From contig CM074764.1 in the NCBI GenBank assembly GCA_037355855.1, positions 2,790,001-2,854,000 on the forward strand: a stretch of DNA of 64,000 nt. Reading direction: 5' to 3'. Shown piece by piece: positions 30,327-39,251 of this stretch. The notes under the pieces were generated by a model. It was not told the origin of the DNA. It ran no database searches and saw only the letters and a list, made by a program, of their open reading frames with translations. Position numbers and translations under genes: made by a program. This stretch comes from Pseudo-nitzschia pungens. Its lineage: Eukaryota > Bacillariophyta > Bacillariophyceae > Bacillariales > Bacillariaceae. Within the stretch, counting starts at the first letter, position 1. Each line of letters opens with the position of its first letter.

Positions 30327-30637
30327 TGTAACACTCTAAGGTAGAAATTTCGGAGTAGTATGAATAATTGTGTGTTATTTCACTTTTCGAGATGGGATTG
30401 AAATTAGAGAGAGGAAATAATGAGCGATGGGGTCATCGCAACCTTCTCATATAATAACCATCTCTGTATATAACATATATTCCGTATGTAACCTTAATCG
30501 TATAATCGCTCTCTTCTGCATGCCTGTTTACATATACCAGATATCCGTACATGGATATCTTATATATATTTGAATCCCATGTGGGATTCGGTTAATTATT
30601 AATTCGTAACACTACTAGCCTACGCTAGCATGTTACA
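30327..30637 (-). repeat. 3' LTR of gypsy copy 3
   Basis: This 311-bp LTR begins TGTAACACTC and ends CATGTTACA on the plus strand, with 7-bp terminal inverted repeats. The adjacent internal sequence on the element's upstream side reads, in element sense, CATGAGGCACTA before the LTR; a long polypurine tract is not evident. Confidence 0.95.
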
Positions 30638-30667
30638 TAGTGCCTCATGATTGAACGAATCCCACAG

Positions 30668-33600
30668 TTAAGCCGACCAGTGACTCATGGAACAATCTGA
30701 GTCATTTGATTGGCTCAATTCGATATCTGCTGATTCAGCCGGTGTAGACTCCGACTGATTCGATTGACTTACTGTGGATTCATCCGATGGTTCTCGATAC
30801 GGCGTAAGCTTCCGAATGTTCACTGTTTCTATCACTGATGGAGCTCTTTGCACTTTTACAGTCCCATTCGGATTGACTTGCGTGATTGGAAAAGGACCAA
30901 GCTTCCTAGGTTGCAGCTTGTCTGGATCCGGCTCTTGGATCCATACCTTGTCATTGACTTGGAAGGTGTGGTTGATACGCTTGGCATTATCTCTGAGTAG
31001 ATTCTTGTTAATCACTTGTTGCCGGAGCTGTTGCAAAGCTAACAGGTTGGATGTTAGTGGCAGATCAATCAGCATGTCCCGATTGAATACTAGGGACCCT
31101 GGTGATGCCTGTAAGGCAGCGTTGACAGCACATCGAGAGGCATGCATGCAAGTTGCCAGGGCATTATCCATAAGCTGACTGGCTCTGGTGTTAACTTGAG
31201 GGGGGTTCACATGAACTAAGACTCTGAGAATGTCAGCAACTGTATGATGGACTCTTTCACAGATGGCATTAGATTGGGGATTCTTCACTGTAGTGGGAAT
31301 GAACTGAATCCCATACTGCTTGAGAGTAGTCTGGAACTCAGCGCCTAGGAATTCACCACCATTGTCATGGACACATCTGATAGGTCTTGGATACCTTGAG
31401 AGCCAACAGTTCTTGAATTGGTCAGAGACATGCTGAGAAGACTTGTCTCTGATACGGATGATTTCAAGGAGGTTGGTGACTGGGTCAATACAGGTTAGGG
31501 CTTTGAAGTTGTAGTTCTTGCCTTGGGCTGTAATCTTCCATGGGCCTATAAGATCCACATGTATCTCATTGAATGGAGCCAGTGGGGCTTCTTTCGGTGG
31601 TAGTTTGCCATACTTGGAGTGTTGGTTCTTGTATTTAATGCAGCTGTCGGGGCAGATGTAAGTCTTGCAAAGATTGGATAGATTGTCAATATAGAATCGT
31701 GCGGAGATAGTTTGATATAGCCTGGTGGATCCACAATGACCCAACAGAAGGTGATACCATCTGATGGTATCATTCGAGAGAGAGCTTGGTATGTATATGC
31801 GCCAGTTGTCGGGGTTTGACTGGTTGGCATAGCAGAGGATGTTACTGCCTTCTAATTCTTGATAGAAGAAGGCTTTAGACTGAATCTTGAACTTGATGGT
31901 AGGGTCTTTCTGTTGATGAATATATATATTGGAATAGTTCACCGGGCATTCCAGGTCTTGGTTATTTGGTAGATTGACTAGGCACTCATTGTTCAGCAAG
32001 CAGGATTGTAATTCCTGGTCTGCGTCATTGCATAAGTGCCGGAATAGGTTGGGGAACTCTGTTAGAAACAGTTCTTCATCTTGTTTAGGGACTTCAAGCT
32101 TCAAGAAATCGATTAAGGTGCCCTTTGAAAGGGCTTTCTTCCCTTCAGTAGGTGGATTCATCCGGGGGAGTCTGGAGAAGGCGTCAGCGAGGACATTCTT
32201 TTTGCCTTCCACATAAGTGAGGTTGACACCAAATTCTTCAAGAAATAGTCTCCACCGGAGGACTCGTTGGACTGAGAGGGTTCTGAAGGTAAGGTTCTTA
32301 TGGTCAGTGTATACATTGATGACTCCACCAAGGAGCATCTTTCTGTACTCTTTGCAGCAGAGTACTATTGCGAGGAGTTCTTTCTCCATAGTAGTGTAGT
32401 TCTTCTGGGCATCAGATAGTTTCTTGGACCAGTATGCGATAGGTTTGCCATCTTGTATTATAGCAGCACCTAGTTGTAGGTCAGAGGCATCAGTGTACAG
32501 TTCAAAGGGCTTGTTGAGGTCTGGATAGGTGTTCAGCGCATCTGCTGCCACCATTGCTTTCATCTCTTGAAAGGCTTTATCTTGAGCTGGTCCCCAAGTG
32601 AAGGCTGAAGGAGCTTTTCTTTGCTTGCCTTTGATGGCAGCTGTTTGAGGAGTCTTGGGGGTTCCAGTGATATCAAAGAGAGGGGATAGGACATGAGACC
32701 TGCGAGGCCACATGTCTCTGTAGTATCCAACTGCTCCTAGGAAGGACTTGACTTGGGTCACAGTTCGCGGTCGATCCATATGTAGAATGGCTTCTATCTT
32801 CTTCCTCCAAGGCTTAACTGCAGTGGGCGTCATCCAGTATCCGAGGAAGTCAGTCTCTTGTACAGCCCAATCACACTTGAGTGGGTTGCATTTGAGGCCA
32901 TTTTGGTTAAGTCTGTCAAGGATCTTGTCGATAGTTTTCATGTGGAGGTCAAAGGATCCATCAGTCCAGATACCAATATCATCAATATAAACAGTGCAGT
33001 CAGTGTCTTGGAGAATATCTTCCATTAGCTGTTGCGCCACATCCGGGGAGACTTTAACTCCCATTGGTAGTCTTTGGTATTCATAGCAACCATATGGTGT
33101 CACTATTGTACAAAGTTTCTTACTGGCGTCGTCGAGTTCAAAGCAGTAATATTGCATAGACAAGTCAATCTTGGTGAAGTGAGTGTACTTGCCTCTCTTG
33201 TTCATGATATCCTGTATCCGGGGTATTGGATAAGGGCGTCTCTCAAGAAGTTCATTCAGTTCTCTGAAGTCTGATACCCATCGTACCCTGTTATCTTTCT
33301 TGGGTACTATGAAGGTTGGGAATGCCCATTCGGCCGGTCCAGTGCAACGCTTAAGGACTCCGTCATTACATAGATTCTGAAGTTCTCTTTTGAATAGATC
33401 TTCTCTTTTATATGCAACTGGATAAGGCTTCTTGTGTATAGGCTTGGCTCCGGGTTTCAGTCTTAGAGAGATCTTCTTGTGTGGATACTTGCCAAGTTCG
33501 CCATTGAAGACGTTAGGGTACTTGGTTAGAATAGCTTGGAACTGTTGTTGCTCTGCTTTGGACATGTGGGACTGCTGCTGTGCGACTGTAGATGGATCTG

Positions 33601-34636
33601 TTTCTTGGTAGGCTCTGTCTAGAATGACCTTTGACTTATATGGATTCGCGAAGGATAGATCATCAGCAAAGAGTTCAGCGTCTTCGAGTTCTTCCATGAG
33701 CATGGTATAGTTGTCATGGTATAAGGATGTGTCCTTCATAGGAATGGTCCTATCCATCCACTGAACTGCTCCTTCTTTGAATAGGAGATTGATCTTTGCT
33801 AGGTGGAGGAAGTCTCTGCCTAGTATTAAGTCATATTTGCAGTTCGGGGAATGGAAGAGCCTTGCTTTTTGTTTGTCGATGGTGTAGTTGCCACCAAACT
33901 CTTGTAGCTTGACGTTCTTCATGATAATATATTCTGTAGTATCGAAGCTGCCATTGGCTGTAGTGGTAAGGACTCGGTGTTTGCTTCTGATTGGTAGCGT
34001 TCCGAATGGTAGAGCTCTCTTGTTGATTAGAGTTCCAGATGATCCACTATCTAGGAGCGCGAGTAGTGGTTTCGATTTCATTGGTATGCCTTGTATGTAC
34101 TGTACCGAAGTTAAAAGAATAGGAGCCACGTTGCTCTTATTCGATGCCTGTTCTGCTGTATTTTTTGTTGTATTTCCAGCAGTCGACAGCAGCTTCGAAT
34201 AATTTTGCTCCAGCGCACCTCCTTTGGTGTATTCTTTGGAGTTTTGGGTATTGTAATAGAGATTTTTTGCTGTACCCGTGGACCAATTCCTTGCCAGGGA
34301 CAAGAGTGGTCTATTTATTGCTGCTGTCTGATCGATTGAGTGAATCGATGATGCGTCTGTACCCTTGGATCGATTCGGTTGTTTTCGATTCGTATCCATT
34401 GTAATGTTCGTTCCGGAGAAGCGAACTGTCTTTGTTGCTGCGTTCGCAGGCTTTGCTGAGCGTTCAACAGGACTCCATCCTGTAGGTTCCTTCCCCTCTT
34501 TATCTGGGAGATCTCCTCCTTGCGTCATCCCAGACAGCAGGGCTGTGCTGGCATCCAGTTCCCGGGGAGCTGGAGGCAAGGTGATTGCTGGTTTTGGTGA
34601 AGCCGGGGGCTTCTTAGGCCGGGAGGCCTTGGAGAT
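30668..34636 (-). CDS. pol: gypsy copy 3 pol: protease, RT, RNase H, integrase
   Basis: The frame starts right after the gag TGA; the first Met is at 34,579. Numbering from that Met gives 1,303 residues. Protease: LLALLDSGSSGTLI with D177. RT: KIDLSMQYY for motif A and YIDD at 531-534. RNase H: LYTDASDLQLGAAI with D697. Integrase: H943 and H948 of the zinc domain with CPDSC downstream, then D1009, D1072 and E1108, a D-x62-D-x35-E core. The C-terminus has a GPF-type module (RKLGPFPITQV, NIRKLTPYREP). No stop or shift interrupts it. Because no start context separates it from gag and the register is shared, pol is most simply made by reading through the UGA. Confidence 0.95.
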   Translation of the reverse strand: MSKASRPKKPPASPKPAITLPPAPRELDASTALLSGMTQGGDLPDKEGKEPTGWSPVERSAKPANAATKTVRFSGTNITMDTNRKQPNRSKGTDASSIHSIDQTAAINRPLLSLARNWSTGTAKNLYYNTQNSKEYTKGGALEQNYSKLLSTAGNTTKNTAEQASNKSNVAPILLTSVQYIQGIPMKSKPLLALLDSGSSGTLINKRALPFGTLPIRSKHRVLTTTANGSFDTTEYIIMKNVKLQEFGGNYTIDKQKARLFHSPNCKYDLILGRDFLHLAKINLLFKEGAVQWMDRTIPMKDTSLYHDNYTMLMEELEDAELFADDLSFANPYKSKVILDRAYQETDPSTVAQQQSHMSKAEQQQFQAILTKYPNVFNGELGKYPHKKISLRLKPGAKPIHKKPYPVAYKREDLFKRELQNLCNDGVLKRCTGPAEWAFPTFIVPKKDNRVRWVSDFRELNELLERRPYPIPRIQDIMNKRGKYTHFTKIDLSMQYYCFELDDASKKLCTIVTPYGCYEYQRLPMGVKVSPDVAQQLMEDILQDTDCTVYIDDIGIWTDGSFDLHMKTIDKILDRLNQNGLKCNPLKCDWAVQETDFLGYWMTPTAVKPWRKKIEAILHMDRPRTVTQVKSFLGAVGYYRDMWPRRSHVLSPLFDITGTPKTPQTAAIKGKQRKAPSAFTWGPAQDKAFQEMKAMVAADALNTYPDLNKPFELYTDASDLQLGAAIIQDGKPIAYWSKKLSDAQKNYTTMEKELLAIVLCCKEYRKMLLGGVINVYTDHKNLTFRTLSVQRVLRWRLFLEEFGVNLTYVEGKKNVLADAFSRLPRMNPPTEGKKALSKGTLIDFLKLEVPKQDEELFLTEFPNLFRHLCNDADQELQSCLLNNECLVNLPNNQDLECPVNYSNIYIHQQKDPTIKFKIQSKAFFYQELEGSNILCYANQSNPDNWRIYIPSSLSNDTIRWYHLLLGHCGSTRLYQTISARFYIDNLSNLCKTYICPDSCIKYKNQHSKYGKLPPKEAPLAPFNEIHVDLIGPWKITAQGKNYNFKALTCIDPVTNLLEIIRIRDKSSQHVSDQFKNCWLSRYPRPIRCVHDNGGEFLGAEFQTTLKQYGIQFIPTTVKNPQSNAICERVHHTVADILRVLVHVNPPQVNTRASQLMDNALATCMHASRCAVNAALQASPGSLVFNRDMLIDLPLTSNLLALQQLRQQVINKNLLRDNAKRINHTFQVNDKVWIQEPDPDKLQPRKLGPFPITQVNPNGTVKVQRAPSVIETVNIRKLTPYREPSDESTVSQSNQSESTPAESADIELSQSNDSDCSMSHWSA

Positions 34637-34639
34637 TCA
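34637..34639 (-). promoter_or_regulatory. In-frame UGA between gag and pol, candidate readthrough site
   Basis: CTC CCC TGA ATC separates two open frames in the same register: gag begins at 35,695 and pol's first Met is 372 codons later with no other stop. Copies 1 (11,309-11,311, TGA TTC) and 2 (27,789-27,791, TGA CTC) have the same TGA after LVWLP although the bases after it differ. Confidence 0.7.
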
Positions 34640-35695
34640 GGGGAGCCATACGAGTTCCCCATCGATGCTCCTTTCTGTTCTTCCACCATGGTTGGCATGG
34701 TATTCTTCAATCACGGCCTCTTGGGCTGCATTGATATGGGCTTGGAAGGTCTCGTTGCTTCCTGGAATCATGAGAGCCTGAGTGTGGGTATGAAAGGACT
34801 CAGTTTGTTGGTTGTTTCCGGAGCCCTTGTTGTAGTTCTTGGAAAACCGGTTCTTTGGGCACTCAGACCAATCATGATTATGGCCTGGGATTCTACAGGG
34901 GTTCGATTTCTTTTTATTGTTGTGCCCCTTGTTGTTCGAATGGGAGTTGCGCTTGCGAGAGCTGTTGGTGTTGTTCGAATTGTTCGAGCGCTTCTGTTGT
35001 TGCTTGTTGTTGTTTCTGTTGCCTTTCTTGTTGGCTTGGCGCTCGTGACAGCTCATGTAGTCCACTATGTGTCGGACTGTCGTGTCTTCCTGTATTCCAC
35101 TGTGCATCATGCCATAGCTTTCGATCCACGCGGAGGGAAAGGAGTGGAGGAGTATAGTGAGTTTCTCCACTCTAGAAAGGGGGGCACTGCTCCCTTCTAG
35201 TTTCTGTGTATATTTCATGAGGATGAGGATGCGCTCCGCATGTTCCTTGCAGGTGACCGATGGTGTCTTTCGGCAGTCGTGGCTTCGGAGATAGGTGTGC
35301 ATGATGTCCCTTGCATCCGTGGCATTGCAGTAGAGCTGAGTGAAGTCAATAAAGGCTTGCTCGTATCCTCCAATTTTGTCTTGCGAGTACTGGAATTCTT
35401 CTGGATCCAGTGGGTCCTTGATCAAGTCGTTCCACTTGCTCTGGGCATCTGTGGTTAGGCAGCGTCCAAAGTGGGTTAGGTATATGCTAATTGGTAGCCG
35501 GAGATAGCTGGCAGCGTTCCGGAAGGACTCCTCCACAAAGAGCAGCTCTTCCAGGCCTCCTGTCTCTGTAAACAGGGGGACCTTCATGCTGTCGGTTCGT
35601 TCCTCATCGACGTTGTATAGGGTGAAGAGTTTCGGCTTGGTTCGATCGAAAGAGCTCTTGTAGTTGATGGGAGGTTCTCTGTAGATACCGGACAT
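34637..35695 (-). CDS. gag: gypsy copy 3 gag (352 aa)
   Basis: This is the structural protein of the retrotransposon particle. The N-terminal two thirds are a capsid-like domain (YLTHFGRCLTTDAQSKWND, EKLTILLHSFPSAWIE). A Lys/Asn/Arg/Gln-rich segment follows, then the knuckle C267-x4-H-x-H-x4-C279 (CRIPGHNHDWSEC), a variant lacking the second Cys of a standard CCHC, and the end GELVWLP followed by TGA. The start at 35,695 lies 135 nt inside the 5' LTR edge and matches the starts of the other copies. The stop is in register with pol. Confidence 0.93.
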   Translation of the reverse strand: MSGIYREPPINYKSSFDRTKPKLFTLYNVDEERTDSMKVPLFTETGGLEELLFVEESFRNAASYLRLPISIYLTHFGRCLTTDAQSKWNDLIKDPLDPEEFQYSQDKIGGYEQAFIDFTQLYCNATDARDIMHTYLRSHDCRKTPSVTCKEHAERILILMKYTQKLEGSSAPLSRVEKLTILLHSFPSAWIESYGMMHSGIQEDTTVRHIVDYMSCHERQANKKGNRNNNKQQQKRSNNSNNTNSSRKRNSHSNNKGHNNKKKSNPCRIPGHNHDWSECPKNRFSKNYNKGSGNNQQTESFHTHTQALMIPGSNETFQAHINAAQEAVIEEYHANHGGRTERSIDGELVWLP

Positions 35696-35818
35696 GGTTG
35701 CTGTTGCTATTGAATTTGCTGGAGATAAAGGTGCCTCTGTTGTTGAGGCTGTGGGTATTTCTTCGGGTTGATGAGAGTTCAGTACTGAATTCTACTACTG
35801 TTCCTACGTGAAAGCGGA

Positions 35819-35830
35819 CAGTAATTACTG
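35819..35830 (-). promoter_or_regulatory. CAGTAATTACTG at the primer-binding position of copy 3
   Basis: In element sense the 5' LTR ends TGTTACA and is followed directly by CAGTAATTACTG and then TCCGCTTTCACGTAGG. This is the same palindrome as in copy 1; there is no TGG-type tRNA-binding site. Confidence 0.6.
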
Positions 35831-36141
35831 TGTAACACTCTAAGGTAGAAATTTCGGAGTAGTATGAATAATTGTGTGTTATTTCACTTTTCGAGATGGG
35901 ATTGAAATTAGAGAGAGGAAATAATGAGCGATGGGGTCATCGCAACCTTCTCATATAATAACCATCTCTGTATATAACATATATTCCGTATGTAACCTTA
36001 ATCGTATAATCGCTCTCTTCTGCATGCCTGTTTACATATACCAGATATCCGTACATGGATATCTTATATATATTTGAATCCCATGTGGGATTCGGTTAAT
36101 TATTAATTCGTAACACTACTAGCCTACGCTGGCATGTTACA
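35831..36141 (-). repeat. 5' LTR of gypsy copy 3
   Basis: This 311-bp LTR is identical to the one at 30,327 except for one base near its plus-strand right end. Its outer end is followed by ACTTG, the second copy of the target duplication. Confidence 0.95.
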
Positions 36142-37575
36142 ACTTGCACATCCAAGAGGCGTGTCTGCTGTTGCTCCAGCACCCAACAGCTTGCTTTTCA
36201 GCTGTTGTTTGCCCTCAACCGGTGCTTCTCCTGCCCCGGCCATTGTCAGCACCTGGCACTTCTCCATTCAAGCGCGGCGTTTCAGTTGGTGCTCCTGCAC
36301 TCCACTGGAGGTTTTCTGCTGTTGATTTGCCCTCAACCGGTGCTTCTGCCCTGGCCTTTGCCCTCAACCGGTGCTTCTCCTGCCCCGGCCTTTGTCATCA
36401 CCTGGCACCTTTCCATCCAAGCGGCGTGTCTGCTGTTGCTCCAGCACCCACCAGGTTGCTTTTCAGCTGTTGATTTGCCCTCAACCGGTGCCTCTCCTAC
36501 CCCGGCCTTTGCCCTCAACCGGTGCTTCTCCTGCCCCGGCCTTTGTCATCACCTGGCACTTTTACATCCAAGCGGCGTGTCTGCTGTTGCTCCAGCAACC
36601 TACAGCTTGCTTTTCAGCTGTTGCTTGCCCTCAACCGGTGCTTCTCCTGCCCCGGCCATTGTCATCACCTGGCACTTCTACATTCAAGTGGCATGTCTGT
36701 TGTTGCTCCTGCACCCAGTTGGTTGCTTTTCTGCTGTTGCTTTTTAACATCCCAGTGACGTTTCTGTGGTCTCTTCTGCCCCCAACTGGTGATTCTACTG
36801 CCCCGGCCTTTGCTATCACCTGGCACCTCTACATCCAAAGCGGCGTTTCTGCTGTTGCTTCTGCACTCCACTGGAGGTTTTCTGCTATTGATTTGCCCTC
36901 ATCACCTGGCACTTCTCCATCCAAGCGGCAGGTCTGTTGTTGCTCCTGCACCCAGCATTTCTGCATCCAAGTGGCGTTTCCGTTGGTGCTCCTATACTCC
37001 ACTGGAGGTTTTCTGCTGTTGCCTTGCCCTCAACCGGTGCTTCTCCTGCCCCGGCATCTGTCATCACCTGGCACTTCTACATCCAAACGGCGTGTCTGTT
37101 GTTGCTCCTGCACCCAGTTGGTTGCGTTTCTGCTGTGGCTTCTCAACATCCCAGTGGCGTTTCTGTGGTTGCTTCTGCCCTCAACCGGTGCTTCTCCTGC
37201 CCAGGCATCTGTCATCACCTGGCACTTCTACATCCAAGCGGCGTGTCTATTGTTGCTCCTGCACCCAGTTGGTTGCTTTTCTGCTTTGGCTTTTCAACAT
37301 CCCAGTGGCATTTCTGTGGTTTCTTCTGCCCTCAACTGGTGATCCTACTGCCCCGGACTTTGCTATCACCTGGCATCTCTACATCCCCAGCGGCGTCTTC
37401 AGTTGTCGCTTCTGCTCTCCACTGGAGGTTATCTGCTGTTGAATTGCCCTCAACCGGTGCTTCTCCTGCCCCGGCATCTGTCATCACCTGGCACTTCTAC
37501 ATCCAAGCGGCGTGTCTGTTGTTGCTCCTGCCCCCAGTTGGTGTCTCTGCAATCAGCTGCTCCCATTCTGGTACA
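36142..37575 (+). repeat. Pyrimidine-rich tandem monomers in the LINE B leader
   Basis: About 1.4 kb (plus about 0.45 kb before the gypsy insertion) consists of roughly 110-150-bp degenerate monomers. Each holds CAACCGGTGCTTCTCCTGCC, then CCGGCCTTTGTCATCACCTGG, then ATCCAAGCGGCGTGTCTG and a variable CAGTTGGTTGC or TCCACTGGAGGTTTTCTGC segment. Copies A and D lack them between leader and ORF1. Stops are rare in several frames because of the C/T composition, so long frames (for example 36,371-37,342) are artefacts. One such frame runs without interruption into ORF1. LINE promoter monomers, as in rodent L1, are the obvious comparison. Confidence 0.8.
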
Positions 37576-39195
37576 ATGACTCCCCCTCCTAATAAGGGGT
37601 GGCCCACCTCCCAAGCTGCTTCCCGGAAGAAAAGATCTTCCACGCCATCTTCTTCTGCTAGGTCTGCCTCTGGGTCTCGGTCTAGCAAGCGTCCCTATGT
37701 GCAACAGACCCCTCCAAGACATTCAAGTGCCAACTCTGCTCTCGCCACTCCTTCCCCTGCTCTTGCTACTAGATCATCCTCTTCCTCGGCCTCCTCAGCA
37801 TCTTCATCCTCTATGCATGGGTCTTCTGTTGACGATATGTCTTCCTCTTCTTCTGTGTCCTCATCTGCAAGTGTGCTTTCTGATGTTGATATGCTTGGCA
37901 CTGAATCTGCTCCAGGGGATTCCTTGCAGCCTTCTTCTCTGTCAGCAGCTTCTCAGTTAGGCTCCCAGAAGTCAGGCTCTCAGTCGTCAGGTACTCTGCC
38001 GTCAGACCCCCAGCTGACAGGCCCCCAGCCGTCAGGATCCCAGCAGCCAGGCTCCCAGCAGCCAGGATCCCAGCAGCCAGGCTCCGAGCCGTCAGGATCC
38101 CAGCAGCCAGGCTCCGAGCCGTCAGGATCCCAGCAGCCAGGCTCCCAGCAGCCAGGATCCAAGCAGGCAGGCTCCCAGCTGCCAGGCCAACAGCCGTCTG
38201 GACACACACCAATGGGTTCTGGGACCTCAGGCAAGGTCCCTGCTTCATCTATCCTCAAGCAATCTACTCTTGTCTTTTCCTCTGCCCAGAAGTCTGATCC
38301 CTCTCAGCAGCAAGCACGCCACTCCCAACGCCAGGAGGCTCTGGCTGCTGCCAACAGGGCTCATTCCGCTTCCTTCTTCTGGTGTTTTTATGGTAAGGGT
38401 CCCTGTTCTGGCAGGTCTCCCATACCTTCTGCAATTCAGGCCTTTCGCAAATCTCCAACAGGTAACCGGTTATGGGCTGGGTGTCCAAGCCCTACACACT
38501 TCTTCAGCAAGAAGGAGGGTAAAGACAAGAAATCCATCCATGATATTTGCCAGACTGCCATCCCTCCTGTTTATGCTCAGGCTTTTCCGGACACTCCTGA
38601 TTGGCGCAATGCCTCTGTAGCTTCCTTGGCTTCTATTGCCTCTGCTTGTTTTCAAGGCTCTGCCCCAGCCTGGACCAAGCAACCATCTGGCCAGGCTCTG
38701 AAGAAATGTCTTATTGGTTTGGTCAAGATGTCTCCTGAGTGTTTTGATGACCTGTATTGTGAGGGCAACCTTCTGCCCATCACTGAAGGAAAAGTTTGGT
38801 TGGCAGCCAACCAGGTGCTTGGCTCTCACTGGCATTTCAAGAAGAGACCTCCTACACCTGCGCCACCTGTGGCTGATGATGCTTCCACTTCCAAATCTTC
38901 CACTTCCAAATCAGTGTCCTTTCTTCCTGGTGGTGGTGATGCTACTGTCTTGTCCTCTTCTGCTGGGCATTTCCTCCAACGCCGAGGGGTTTGCTCAAGT
39001 GATTCCCGAGCACCAGTGGATGTCACTGCTGGCACCAAGTGTTCTCATAGTTCTTTTGTCACTCTGTCCCTTCCAAGGTTGATGTCACAACGCCCTGGGG
39101 AACTGTATGATGAACTGCTCAAGTCTCTCAAGGAAGCTTTGGATCTTCTTTGGACTGTTGACAAGCGCCTGGTGTTGTATGTTTTTCCCTCATGA
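37576..39195 (+). pseudogene. LINE B ORF1, 5' part ending at a nonsense codon
   Basis: The ATG in TACAATGACT (MTPPPNKG) opens ORF1. After a Ser-rich N-terminus it has its own repeat domain, PGSQQ/PGSEPS units of 24 bp at about 38,030-38,190, quite unlike the SNSGK repeats of A and D. From LRKKALAAANK-equivalent sequence (RQEALAAANRAHSASFFWCF) it matches A closely. At 39,193-39,195 TGA replaces the AGA/CGA Arg codon of the other copies (VFPS then stop). The remaining ORF1 is separated by the inserted 1.67-kb element. Confidence 0.9.
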
Positions 39196-39251
39196 GCCCG
39201 GCTCAACCCCAAGGCCAAGCCTGTTACCAAGCTTTGGACTACCCTTCCTGA

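Larger units (their letters stand above)
30327..36141 (-). mobile_element. Intact Ty3/gypsy-order LTR retrotransposon (copy 3)
   Basis: The 5,815-bp element has two 311-bp LTRs that differ at one position (A at 30,627 side, G in CGCTGGCATG on the other side). It is flanked by the 5-bp duplication ACTTG (30,322-30,326 and 36,142-36,146). It encodes gag and pol in one register separated by a single TGA. Pol order is protease, RT, RNase H, integrase, which is the Ty3/gypsy order; no chromodomain and no envelope frame are seen. Near-identical LTRs and open frames indicate a recent insertion, into the leader array of LINE B. Confidence 0.97.

Noticed and set aside
30638..30667. Polypurine tract next to the 3' LTR of gypsy copy 3
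   Set aside because: Only the short, mixed CATGAGGCACTA is there; too weak to call.
36205..37442. Long open frames of 180-323 codons through the LINE B leader array
   Set aside because: Several frames are open at once because the monomers are C/T-rich; the peptides are repeat translations.
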